Source of the DNA: JAFGCL01 sp964423835 | Lineage (GTDB): Bacteria; Chloroflexota; Dehalococcoidia; UBA2247; RBG-13-53-26 | DNA: 64,000 nucleotides | NCBI GenBank assembly: GCA_964423835.1 | Contig: CAYRGJ010000007.1 | Location: forward strand, 1-64,000 | Direction of reading: 5' to 3' | Position numbers and translations under genes: made by a program | Notes under the pieces: model-generated | The model's input: only the letters and a program-made list of their open reading frames with translations | What the model was told of the DNA's origin: nothing | Databases searched by the model: none | Part shown: positions 42,811-50,710 of the stretch, in pieces | How positions within the stretch are numbered: position 1 is the first letter of the stretch | Layout of the letters: the number at the start of each line of letters is the position of its first letter

Positions 42811-43566
42811 TCAGAGCCCCAGCCGGGCGACCAGCTCCGCCACCCCCAGCCGGAGCGGGGAGCCCGCCGGCAGCTCCGTGGTCGGCCGGCCGGCAATCTC
42901 CAGGCCGGCCAGGTGGGGGTCCTGGCCTATGATCAGCGGGCTGTCGAAGCCCAGCCCCTCTGCCGCCCGGGCGATCTGCGGCGGCAGGCCGTCGGGAGAG
43001 CGGTTGACCACCAGGACGATCTGGCCCACCCGCGCGCGCATCTCCCCGATGAGCCCCTTGATGGCCCCCGCCGTGCGGACGCCGCGCTGGGTGGGGTCGG
43101 ACACGATCACCAGGACATCAACGTCGCGGGTGGTCTGGCGGCTGATGTGCTCCATGCCGGCTTCACTGTCGATGACCACGTACCGGTAGCCTCGCCCCAG
43201 CTTGTCGATGGACATGCGCAGCATGTTGTTGGCGGCGCAGTAGCAGCCTGGCCCCTCCGGCCGGCCGATGGCCAGCAGATCGAAGCCCCGGCATTCGACC
43301 AGCGCCGCCCGGATCTTACCCTCCAGGTAGTCCGGCTTGGAGATGCCGGGGGAGAGCGCCCCGGACTGTACGTCCCGGGTCATCTCCTCGCGGATGCCGC
43401 CCACCGTGCTGCCCGCCTCGACGCCCAGGGCCTGGTTGAGGTTGGTGGCCGGGTCAGCGTCGATGGCCAGGACCACGCCCTTGCTGGAGAGGGCCTGGAT
43501 CAGCAGGGCCGAGATGCTGGTCTTGCCAGTGCCGCCCTTGCCGGCGATGACGATGGTGGTGGTCAT
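42811..43566 (-). CDS. cooC: CooC-type nickel-insertion ATPase for CODH/ACS
   Basis: This 251-residue MinD/ParA-like ATPase has a deviant P-loop GKGGTGKTS (near residue 9), AIDADPATNLNQALG and the CooC metal-binding motif GPGCYCAANNMLR (Cys-x-Cys, near residue 107). VVIDSEAGMEHISRQTTRDVD is the family's switch region. CooC/AcsF proteins load nickel into CODH C-clusters or ACS A-clusters. It lies downstream of an SDR gene at the end of the CODH/ACS operon, which supports the assignment. Confidence 0.93.
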   Translation of the reverse strand: MTTTIVIAGKGGTGKTSISALLIQALSSKGVVLAIDADPATNLNQALGVEAGSTVGGIREEMTRDVQSGALSPGISKPDYLEGKIRAALVECRGFDLLAIGRPEGPGCYCAANNMLRMSIDKLGRGYRYVVIDSEAGMEHISRQTTRDVDVLVIVSDPTQRGVRTAGAIKGLIGEMRARVGQIVLVVNRSPDGLPPQIARAAEGLGFDSPLIIGQDPHLAGLEIAGRPTTELPAGSPLRLGVAELVARLGL

Positions 43567-43569
43567 AGG

Positions 43570-44391
43570 CTAGATCCTATTGTATATCGGGTCCGGCATG
43601 TTGCGCAGCATCCAGCCAACGATGGCCCATCTGCGGGTGATGTAGGCGCGCTTCTTCCTGCGCCGGATGGCCTCGTATATCTGGGCCGCCGCCCTGTCCG
43701 GCGATGCCACCCAGAAGAAGCCCTCTCGCTTCCCCTTCGCCCGGTCCGCCGAGGCGGGCCGGGCGCCATCCTGGCCGGCCGGCATCTTGGTTGCCGCCGG
43801 CTCCGCGCTCAGACCATCGGCGTAGCTCTTCATCATGGCGGTGTCCACGAAGCCCGGTCGGATGTCGGTCACGGTGATGGCCAGGCTCTCCTTGGCCGCC
43901 TTCTTCCGCAGTCCCTCCAGGTAGTTCGAGATGAAGGCCTTGGAGGCGTTGTAGGCCGGGGCCATGCCGTCACCCCGGGCGCCGGCCACGGATGAGATCC
44001 CTACCAGGTGCCCGGACCGCTTCCGTACGAAGTAGCGCATGGCGGCATCGGCCATGGCTGCGAAGCCCAGTACGTTGGTGTCGATGGTGTCCTTCTCCGG
44101 TGGCCAGTCGAGCCAGGGATTGACATGGCCGGTCCCGGCGCTGATGACGATGATGTCGACCTCTCCCATATCGGCCAGCAGCTTCTCCAGGGACCGGATG
44201 GCCGGCTCAGTGTCCCTCACGTCGATCACGGCGGCACAGGCCCTGGTGGCCAGCTCCCCGGTCAGCTTCTCCAGAAGGTCGGACCTTCTGCCGGCTACGC
44301 CTACCTCGTAGCCGTGTGCAGAGAAGGTCTTGGCCAGCTCACAGCCGATGCCTGATGTGGCGCCAACGATGATGGCCCTCTTGACGGTCAC
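43570..44391 (-). CDS. Short-chain dehydrogenase in the CODH/ACS operon
   Basis: This 273-residue SDR has AIIVGATSGIGCELAKTFSAHG as cofactor motif, VISAGTGHVN replacing NNAG, the catalytic Ser in LVGISSVAGARG, and YNASK (Tyr near residue 152). A Pro/Ala/Lys-rich insert (near residues 195-215) precedes a basic, hydrophobic C-terminus (RRWAIVGWMLRNMPDP), which may associate with the membrane. The start is GTG near 44391, following GGGGGT. It is 3 bp before cooC and 43 bp after the acsC-type gene. Its role in the operon is unclear. Confidence 0.85.
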   Translation of the reverse strand: MTVKRAIIVGATSGIGCELAKTFSAHGYEVGVAGRRSDLLEKLTGELATRACAAVIDVRDTEPAIRSLEKLLADMGEVDIIVISAGTGHVNPWLDWPPEKDTIDTNVLGFAAMADAAMRYFVRKRSGHLVGISSVAGARGDGMAPAYNASKAFISNYLEGLRKKAAKESLAITVTDIRPGFVDTAMMKSYADGLSAEPAATKMPAGQDGARPASADRAKGKREGFFWVASPDRAAAQIYEAIRRRKKRAYITRRWAIVGWMLRNMPDPIYNRI

Positions 44392-44434
44392 CACGCTACC
44401 CCCTTCGACAGCGCTTGGCAGGGACCGGGCGGCC

Positions 44435-45877
44435 CTACTGCTTAAGGCCGGCGGCGAACCCCGGCAGGAAGGCTGGTATCTCACTGGCCTCACGCGGCCC
44501 GACCACGATCTTCCAGCCCGGCAGGGCCTCCTCCAGGTCACCCCTGATGCGGCCGGCCATGCCCGGGATCAGCAGCGTCCGGGTCTTCACCCTGCCCTCG
44601 ATGCCGGACCTCTTGATGAAAGCGGCCACGCTGTCCCCGGTGAACTTGCCGGCGGCCCAACCGGTGAGCACCCCCAGGCCCTCGGTGTCCTTGACGCACA
44701 GGAAGGCCGGGACCTTGCTGCCTTCGACCTCCGAGGACACGATGAAGTAGGTCAGGGCCCAGTTGGCGGTCACCAGCACCGGGGCCTCCGGGCCGGGCTC
44801 GCCGATCTCGTGCACCCCTTCCTTCACCGAGAGGGGCATGCGGGGGTCGGTGTAGATGTTGAGCCGCTCCGTCAGCAGGGGCAGCAGCGAGTGCCGGTCG
44901 AAATCCGACAGGACCACTATGGCTGCGTACTTGACGATGAAGGCCGCCGCCAGCAGGGCCTCCTCTGCAGGGTCCTCTGTCATGAGGCAGGGGAAGGCCA
45001 CCGTCGGGTAGCCCAGGTAGCGGAAGCTCTGTTTTATCGCCGCCCTCCGGATGAACGTCTGGTCGCGGATGCCGTCCATGAGGTTGCGGGAGCCCGGATC
45101 GAGGACGATCTCATCCAGCTTCTCCTGTCTCAGCCGGGCGGTGAGGGGGACCAGCTCCTCGACGCTGCCGGCCCGCACGGCGACGGGCGTGGGGCGCTCT
45201 TTGAGCCTGGGCAGGATCCGGTCGATGTTCTCGCGGGTGACCGGGTAGAGCAGAGGCCGGCGGGCGGCGCAGGCGTCCCATGCCGCGAGAAGGGCATCCA
45301 CATCCTCCGAGATGAGCATGATGCCGGGGGCGGCCTGGCCGGCAGCGGCGTGCGCCGCGCTCCCGGGGGCAGCGTCGCTGGGGGCAGCGTCCCGGCCACT
45401 GGCGCCGCCTCCGGCGCAGACCATCGCGGCCAGGGCGGCGAACTTGGCCGCGTCGCCCGAGTCATGGCGCAGGGCCAGCAGGTTGGCCGACATGTGTATG
45501 CCCACCCTCTCGAACCCCAGCTCGGCCATCTTGCGGACCTTGCCGGCCACGCTTGACTCCGGCTCGCTGTCTGAGACCAGAAGGGCCACGCCGGTGGGAT
45601 GCAGGAAGGCCTTCTCGTGGCGGTAGACCACCTCTTCGTTGCCGATCTGCAGGGCGCCCTCCCCGGCGCCGATGGTCACCAGCTTTATGGCCGGGGCCAG
45701 CGCATCCAGCAGCTCTTCCCTGGTCTCCGGCGAGAGGTGGGGGCACTTCTCCAGCGTGGTGCCTCCGCCCGCCAGCTTCATGGCGAAGGCGAAGCACGTG
45801 GGGAAGCCGCACTCCTTGCAGTTCTTCTTGCCCAGCTCGGGGAGCTTCTTGACGACGTCGGTGCCTTTGAGCGGCAT
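44435..45877 (-). CDS. acsC: CODH/ACS corrinoid iron-sulfur protein large subunit (gamma)
   Basis: This 480-residue subunit (AcsC/CdhE) carries the corrinoid that shuttles the methyl group between methyl-tetrahydrofolate and the ACS A-cluster. The N-terminal [4Fe-4S] motif is NCKECGFPTCFAFAMKLA with a last Cys in LEKCPHL. The TIM-barrel and corrinoid domain follow (VLSDFDRHSLLPLLTERLN, and ALTYFIVSSEVEGSKVPAFL). An Ala/Gly-rich insert near residues 155-185 looks like low-complexity linker. It lies after cdhC in the operon. Confidence 0.94.
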   Translation of the reverse strand: MPLKGTDVVKKLPELGKKNCKECGFPTCFAFAMKLAGGGTTLEKCPHLSPETREELLDALAPAIKLVTIGAGEGALQIGNEEVVYRHEKAFLHPTGVALLVSDSEPESSVAGKVRKMAELGFERVGIHMSANLLALRHDSGDAAKFAALAAMVCAGGGASGRDAAPSDAAPGSAAHAAAGQAAPGIMLISEDVDALLAAWDACAARRPLLYPVTRENIDRILPRLKERPTPVAVRAGSVEELVPLTARLRQEKLDEIVLDPGSRNLMDGIRDQTFIRRAAIKQSFRYLGYPTVAFPCLMTEDPAEEALLAAAFIVKYAAIVVLSDFDRHSLLPLLTERLNIYTDPRMPLSVKEGVHEIGEPGPEAPVLVTANWALTYFIVSSEVEGSKVPAFLCVKDTEGLGVLTGWAAGKFTGDSVAAFIKRSGIEGRVKTRTLLIPGMAGRIRGDLEEALPGWKIVVGPREASEIPAFLPGFAAGLKQ

Positions 45878-45896
45878 TGACAGCCTCCTGCCTTAT

Positions 45897-47117
45897 CTAA
45901 CCGGGAAGGGCCACTTCGCCCTTCAGCCAGGGATGCCCCACCCGCTCCAGGAACTCCGCCAGCTGAGACACATCCTTGACGTCCTGCTCGGTGGCGATCT
46001 TGTCATACAGATCGTCCGGAATGACGTCCTTGTACCTCTCCTTGAGCTCGAGCGGCATCCAGACCACCCGGCGCAGGCCGCCGTCGGCCTGGAAGAACTT
46101 GGGCGAGCGGATCAGCTCCAGGGCCATGCCGCAGGCGCCGTCGATCTGCTTGCCGCCGGAGGTGGCGCCGGCGATGCGGGAGAAGGTCTGACCGATGACA
46201 GTGAAGCCCATGAAGTCCCGGTGCACTATCCCGAAGCCGTCCACCTCGGGTATGTAGAACATCACGGCCTGGAAGCAGCCGCAGGAGGTGTGGGGGTGCT
46301 CGAAGGCGCTGTGCAGGTACATGCGGTCATACTGACCCAGGGACCGGCCGGCTACCTCCTGGTTGAGCCCGCTGTATTCCCCCTTGACGGGGTCCAGGAG
46401 CTCGCCTTTCTGCACCTCGAAGATGGGCCCCTCGGGGTCCAGCTTGTGGGCCGCCCGCCCGTCGAACCAGCTGATGGCGCCGCAGTTGGCGGTCCGTTCC
46501 GGAGTGATGACGCAGCAGTGCGTGGGCGCGAAGCTCTGGCACAGGATGCAGCCGTAGAAGACGTCCACATCCTCTTCCCGCAGGCCGCGCAGCCTCTCGT
46601 CCCGGGCGTTGTAGACCTTCATGGCCCCGGGCAGGAGCTCTTCCACCTTCTGCTTGTCGGTGACCAGGGTGACGGAGATCTTCTCGATGGCGGAGAGCTC
46701 GGAGGTGAAGAGAAAGATCAGTATGTGGCCCAACTCGACCAGGGAGTTGAAGCCCTTCTGGTAGGCCTCCTTGCTCAGCCGCATCCATACGTCGTTCCTC
46801 TGGTTCATGTGGTAGATGCCCTCGATGTAGTTGGCGTACATGTGAATGCGGCGCTCGATGACCGGCTCCATGTCCTTCTCCAGCTCCGATCCGGCGATGT
46901 CCACGATGATGGCCAGGGGCTGGCTGCTGCCCTCCCTCACATCCTTGATGTCCGGGCCGACCAACTCCACCTTCTCGTGCTCCACCTCCTCCGGCTGCCG
47001 GAGGTTGACCAGCTCGAACTTGGCCTTGATATTGGGCCCTCCGAACTCCACCTGCATGTCATCCTTGCGTATGGTTTCACCTTCATACTGGGGCCCAATG
47101 TCGGCGTGGAACTCCAT
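45897..47117 (-). CDS. cdhC: Acetyl-CoA synthase, short archaeal-type beta subunit (CdhC)
   Basis: CdhC joins a methyl group, CO and CoA to acetyl-CoA at its Ni-Ni-[4Fe-4S] A-cluster. At 406 residues it lacks the N-terminal CODH-docking domain of the bacterial AcsB (about 730 residues). The A-cluster cysteines are visible in VFYGCILCQSFAPTHCCVI, ERTANCGAISWFDGRAAHKLDPE and HTSCGCFQAVMFYIPEVDGFG. Further blocks are QTFSRIAGATSGGKQIDGACG and a C-terminal LPDDLYDKI-like region. It begins 1 bp after cdhB. Confidence 0.95.
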   Translation of the reverse strand: MEFHADIGPQYEGETIRKDDMQVEFGGPNIKAKFELVNLRQPEEVEHEKVELVGPDIKDVREGSSQPLAIIVDIAGSELEKDMEPVIERRIHMYANYIEGIYHMNQRNDVWMRLSKEAYQKGFNSLVELGHILIFLFTSELSAIEKISVTLVTDKQKVEELLPGAMKVYNARDERLRGLREEDVDVFYGCILCQSFAPTHCCVITPERTANCGAISWFDGRAAHKLDPEGPIFEVQKGELLDPVKGEYSGLNQEVAGRSLGQYDRMYLHSAFEHPHTSCGCFQAVMFYIPEVDGFGIVHRDFMGFTVIGQTFSRIAGATSGGKQIDGACGMALELIRSPKFFQADGGLRRVVWMPLELKERYKDVIPDDLYDKIATEQDVKDVSQLAEFLERVGHPWLKGEVALPG

Positions 47118-47118
47118 G

Positions 47119-47664
47119 CTAGTCTTTCTCCTTCAAGCAGTTCAGCAGTTCCTCCAGGAACTCCTGCCAGTCCTCATCTTTCCTCAGGTTGGGAAGGCTG
47201 TAGTCGGCGTTGGGGTAGAGGTATTTACAGAGCGTCATGGTCCGCAGGTGCGGGGCGAAGTGCTTGAGCACCGAGAGACTCTGGTTGCCGAGGTCCGTGC
47301 GGAAGCCGAAGAAGATGACGAGGTCGTGGTTTCCCTGCTTCCTCACTCCCGGCCAATCAGGGTCCCTGAGGTGGTTGACGATCTCCACCGCGTCGTACTC
47401 GCTGTCGGGCTTGACTCCCAGAGGCACCAGCCCGCCCTTGACGTGGGCCGTGGCGCAGATGGGGAGGTCGGCGGTCCGGGCGATATCCAGGGCCCACTCC
47501 AGCAGAGGCCGGCCGCCGAGCGCATCTTCCATCAGCTTCGGCCCCAGCACCAGCAGGGGCCGCCGGGCCTGCCCGATCAGCGCGGCGTACTCGGAGGCGC
47601 TGTCCAGGACTATGGCGGACTTGATCCCGGTAAGGACGTTGACCCGGTGAAAAGGCGTGACCAT
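47119..47664 (-). CDS. cdhB: CODH epsilon subunit (CdhB), archaeal type
   Basis: This 181-residue subunit matches the CO dehydrogenase epsilon (CdhB) family: RRPLLVLGPKLMED (near residue 34), LPICATAHVKGGLVPLGVKP and the KQGNHDLVIFFGFRTDLGNQSLSVLKHFAP block, with the ending DEDWQEFLEELLNCLK. CdhB pairs with CdhA (alpha2-epsilon2) and may help in FAD or electron transfer. In archaea cdhA and cdhB are normally adjacent; here three diaphorase genes separate them. It starts 3 bp after the HoxU-like gene. Confidence 0.92.
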   Translation of the reverse strand: MVTPFHRVNVLTGIKSAIVLDSASEYAALIGQARRPLLVLGPKLMEDALGGRPLLEWALDIARTADLPICATAHVKGGLVPLGVKPDSEYDAVEIVNHLRDPDWPGVRKQGNHDLVIFFGFRTDLGNQSLSVLKHFAPHLRTMTLCKYLYPNADYSLPNLRKDEDWQEFLEELLNCLKEKD

Positions 47665-47667
47665 TTC

Positions 47668-48303
47668 CTATAACCTGCCTGCCAGAAAATCACTGATAGT
47701 GAACCCGAAATACGTCCCGTCGGACTCGGCCCCGATCTTGCCCGTGGGGCATATCTTGAAGCATCCCAGGCAGTTGGCGCAGACCCGGGAAGCCTTCTCG
47801 GGGAAGAATGCCACCCGCCGGTCTATGCCCCGGCCCACGAATCCGATGGCGTGTGCTCCGACCACCTCGTCGCAGTAGCGGACGCAGAGGCCACACAGGG
47901 TGCAGCGGTGCGACCTGCCCTGCAGGCGGGCCTCGTAGCGATGGATATCGGCGCCGTACTCGTCGGCCAGATTCTTGAGATCACCACCCAGATCGCCGTC
48001 GGTGTTGGCCTGGGGAGCCACCAGCTCGATGACGGCCCGCCGGATGCGGTCGATCCGCGGAGACCGCGTCCGGACAACCAGGCCCGGCTCCGCCGGGTAG
48101 CCGCACGAGGCCACCACCTTGACCCGGCCGTCCTTCTCGGCCTCCACGCTGCAGATGCGGCACGCCCCGTACGGCCTCGTCTGCCGGTGGAAGCAGAGCG
48201 CTGGGATGTCGATGCCCGCCTCGCCGGCGGCCTCCAGGACGGTCTGCCCCGGCCTGGCGCTCACCTCGCGGCCGTCTATCTGGAGCTTGAACACGTCTTC
48301 CAT
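47668..48303 (-). CDS. HoxU/NuoG-N-like iron-sulfur subunit of a diaphorase
   Basis: This 211-residue electron-relay subunit has a plant-type [2Fe-2S] domain at the N-terminus (VSARPGQTVLEAAGEAGIDIPALCFH, ACRICSVEAE, ASCGYP). Two [4Fe-4S] motifs follow, CTLCGLCVRYC (near residue 134) and CANCLGCFKICP (near residue 179). The His-Cys3 cluster motif that NuoG and HydA carry between these domains is not seen. The ATG at 48303 follows GAAGGA, 1 nt after the NuoF-like stop. It corresponds to the N-terminal arm of HydA without its H-cluster domain, and links the flavoprotein to a partner, here most likely CODH. Confidence 0.92.
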   Translation of the reverse strand: MEDVFKLQIDGREVSARPGQTVLEAAGEAGIDIPALCFHRQTRPYGACRICSVEAEKDGRVKVVASCGYPAEPGLVVRTRSPRIDRIRRAVIELVAPQANTDGDLGGDLKNLADEYGADIHRYEARLQGRSHRCTLCGLCVRYCDEVVGAHAIGFVGRGIDRRVAFFPEKASRVCANCLGCFKICPTGKIGAESDGTYFGFTISDFLAGRL

Positions 48304-48304
48304 G

Positions 48305-50239
48305 CTATCCTTCACGTTTCACCCTGGTGCCCGCCGGCGGCGGAGGAGGCACCGGCTCTCCCGAGATCCTCACCACGGCGTTGAAGCGCTCCGGGCAGAC
48401 CTCGAAGCAGATGCCGCACCTGGTGCATTTGGCCTGGTCGATCCAGTGGACCAGGCCCTTCTCGCCCTGGACCGCCTCCGCCGGGCAGTTCCTCAGGCAG
48501 ATGAGGCAGGCGCTGCACTTGGCCGGATCAATGTAGTATGAGGTCAGTGCCTGGCAGAACCGGGCCGGGCAGCGCTTGTCCCGGATGTGGGCTTCGTACT
48601 CGTCGCCGAAGTAGCGCAGCGTGGTCAGCACCGGGTTGGCCGCCGTGGCGCCCAGTGCGCAGAGCGAGGCGTCTGCCATCACCTCGGCGATCTCCTGGAT
48701 CAGCGCAATGTCATCCGGCTGACCGCGCCCTTCGCAGATGTCCGTCAGGACCTGCCGCAGCACCCTGAGCCCTTCGCGGCAGGGGATGCATTTCCCGCAC
48801 GACTCCTCGCACAGGAAGTTGACGAAGTAGCGGGCCACGTCCACCATGCAGGTGTCCTCGTCCATCACCACCATGCCGCCGGAGCCCATCATGGAGCCCA
48901 GCCTGGCCAGCTCGTCGAAGTCCACCGGCGTGTCCAGGCACTGCTCCGGCAGAATGCCTCCCGAAGGCCCGCCGGTCTGCACGCCCTTGAACCGCCGGCC
49001 TTTGAGGATCCCGCCGCCGATGCCGTAGATGATCTCCCGCAGAGTCATGCCCATGGGCACTTCCACCAGCCCGGTGTTGTTCACCTTGCCCACCAGCGAG
49101 AATATCTTGGTCCCCTTGCTGCGCTCGGTGCCGATAGAGCGGAACCAGTCAGCCCCGTTGTTGATAATCAACGGGACGTTGGCCCAGGTCTCCACGTTGT
49201 TGAGGTTCGACGGCCGGCCCTTGATGCCGCTGACCGCCGTGTGCACGTACTTCATCCGCGGCTCGCCCACCCTGCCCTCGATGGCGCTCATCAGGGCCGA
49301 CGACTCGCCGGAGACGAAGGCCCCGGCGCCGCGGTGTACCTTCACGGTGAACCCGAATCCCGACCCCAGGATGTTCTCCCCCAGCAGGCCGTAGTCCGTG
49401 GCCTGCCTGATGGCCAGGTTCAGGTTCTCGCAAGCCATGGGGTACTCCTGGCGCACGTAGACGAAGCCCTCGCGGGCCCCGATGGCGAAGGCCCCGATGG
49501 CCAGGCCTTCCAGCACCATGTGGGGGTTGCCCTCTGTGAGAGACCGGTCCATATAGGCCCCCGGATCGCCCTCGTCGCAGTTGACGATGACGTACCTGGT
49601 ATCGCCGGGGGCGTTGCGCGTCTCTTCCCACTTCAGGCCGGCGGAGAAGCCGCCCCCGCCCCTGCCCCGCAGGTCCGCCCTCTTGACCTCTTCCAGCACC
49701 TGCTCGGGCTTCATCTGAAGCAGGGCCCTGGCCAGCGCCGAGTAGCCTCCTATTGCCAGATAGTCCTCGATCGACGTGGGGTCGATCTTGTTGTTGCTGT
49801 CCAGAAGCAGTCGCCTCTGACGCTTGTAGAAGGGAACGTCTGCTTCCCTGGTGTGCCGCTCTCCCGTTTCGGGGTCCACGTAGAGCAGACGGTCGATGAC
49901 CTGGCCTTTGACTATCGTCTCCGAGATGATCTCCGGTACGTCCTCCGCCCTCACCCGCTGGTAGAAGACGCCCTGGGGGTAGATGGTCAGAAGCGTGCCT
50001 CTCTCACAGAACCCCGGGCAGCCCGTGGCCCTGATCTCGACCTTGTCCTGCAGACCCTGCCTGGATATCTCTCTCTTGAAGGCGTCCAGGACATCCATGC
50101 AGCCATAGGCCAGGCAACCGGTGCCGACGCACAGGGCAACCACCGGCCTGCCGGGGTCTCTCCCTTCACGGATGGACTTCCTCAGGGCCTCTAGCCCCTC
50201 GCCGGAGCTGATGCGGCGCACCTCTGGTCTCACCTGCAT
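48305..50239 (-). CDS. HoxF/NuoF/HydB-like NADH-binding flavoprotein of the CODH operon
   Basis: This 644-residue protein has the HydB layout. A thioredoxin-like [2Fe-2S] domain comes first, with all four cysteines (ALCVGTGCLAYG near residue 38, GCPGFC near residue 75). The FMN/NADH core follows (LRGRGGGGFSAGLKWEE, CDEGDPGAYMDR, TGGPSGGILPEQCLDTP), with the [4Fe-4S] motif ESCGKCIPCREG. The C-terminus has two ferredoxin motifs, CSACLICLRNC and CTRCGICFEVC. The ATG at 50239 is 2 nt after the NuoE-like stop; an upstream in-frame start is unlikely. It would oxidise or reduce NAD(H) at FMN and connect to the HoxU-like arm. Confidence 0.94.
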   Translation of the reverse strand: MQVRPEVRRISSGEGLEALRKSIREGRDPGRPVVALCVGTGCLAYGCMDVLDAFKREISRQGLQDKVEIRATGCPGFCERGTLLTIYPQGVFYQRVRAEDVPEIISETIVKGQVIDRLLYVDPETGERHTREADVPFYKRQRRLLLDSNNKIDPTSIEDYLAIGGYSALARALLQMKPEQVLEEVKRADLRGRGGGGFSAGLKWEETRNAPGDTRYVIVNCDEGDPGAYMDRSLTEGNPHMVLEGLAIGAFAIGAREGFVYVRQEYPMACENLNLAIRQATDYGLLGENILGSGFGFTVKVHRGAGAFVSGESSALMSAIEGRVGEPRMKYVHTAVSGIKGRPSNLNNVETWANVPLIINNGADWFRSIGTERSKGTKIFSLVGKVNNTGLVEVPMGMTLREIIYGIGGGILKGRRFKGVQTGGPSGGILPEQCLDTPVDFDELARLGSMMGSGGMVVMDEDTCMVDVARYFVNFLCEESCGKCIPCREGLRVLRQVLTDICEGRGQPDDIALIQEIAEVMADASLCALGATAANPVLTTLRYFGDEYEAHIRDKRCPARFCQALTSYYIDPAKCSACLICLRNCPAEAVQGEKGLVHWIDQAKCTRCGICFEVCPERFNAVVRISGEPVPPPPPAGTRVKREG

Positions 50240-50241
50240 AA

Positions 50242-50700
50242 TCACCGATACTCCGCCAGCAACGGGCTGACCTTCTCGCCGGTCACCTGCCCGTGGTACT
50301 TGTCGTCGATCATCACCATGGGCCCCAGGGCGCAGCACCCCACGCAGTTGACGGTCTCCAGGGTGAAGCGCAGATCCGGCGTGGTTTCCGTTCTCCTGAT
50401 GCCCAGGTCAGTCTCCATCTTCTCCACCACGCGCCCGGCGCCGCGAACGTGGCAGGCGGTGCCCAGGCATACCCTGATCGAGTGGCGGCCCCTGGGCGCG
50501 AAGCTGAAGGCCTTGTAATAGCTGGCCACCTGGTAGACGCGGGTGATCGGCACGCGGAGCTGCCGGCCGACTTCGGCCAGCGTTTCCCCGGACAGCCACC
50601 CGAGGCTGCCCTGCAGGTCCAGCAGGACCTGTATGAGCATGTCCCTGTCCCGATGGTGGCTCTCCGCCACCTTGTTCACCAGCTCCGCGACTCCAGTCAA
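50242..50700 (-). CDS. HoxE/NuoE/HydC-like [2Fe-2S] subunit of the CODH operon
   Basis: This 152-residue thioredoxin-fold subunit has VLLDLQGSLGWLSGETLAEVGRQL, ITRVYQVASYYKAFSF and the cluster motif CLGTAC (near residue 85) with CVGCC (near residue 125). The start codon is TTG with AGGAG 6 nt ahead, and it lies 10 bp after cdhA. Together with the next two genes it makes a full E-F-U diaphorase inside the CODH/ACS operon. Confidence 0.93.
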   Translation of the reverse strand: MTGVAELVNKVAESHHRDRDMLIQVLLDLQGSLGWLSGETLAEVGRQLRVPITRVYQVASYYKAFSFAPRGRHSIRVCLGTACHVRGAGRVVEKMETDLGIRRTETTPDLRFTLETVNCVGCCALGPMVMIDDKYHGQVTGEKVSPLLAEYR

Positions 50701-50710
50701 CTCTGTTCTC

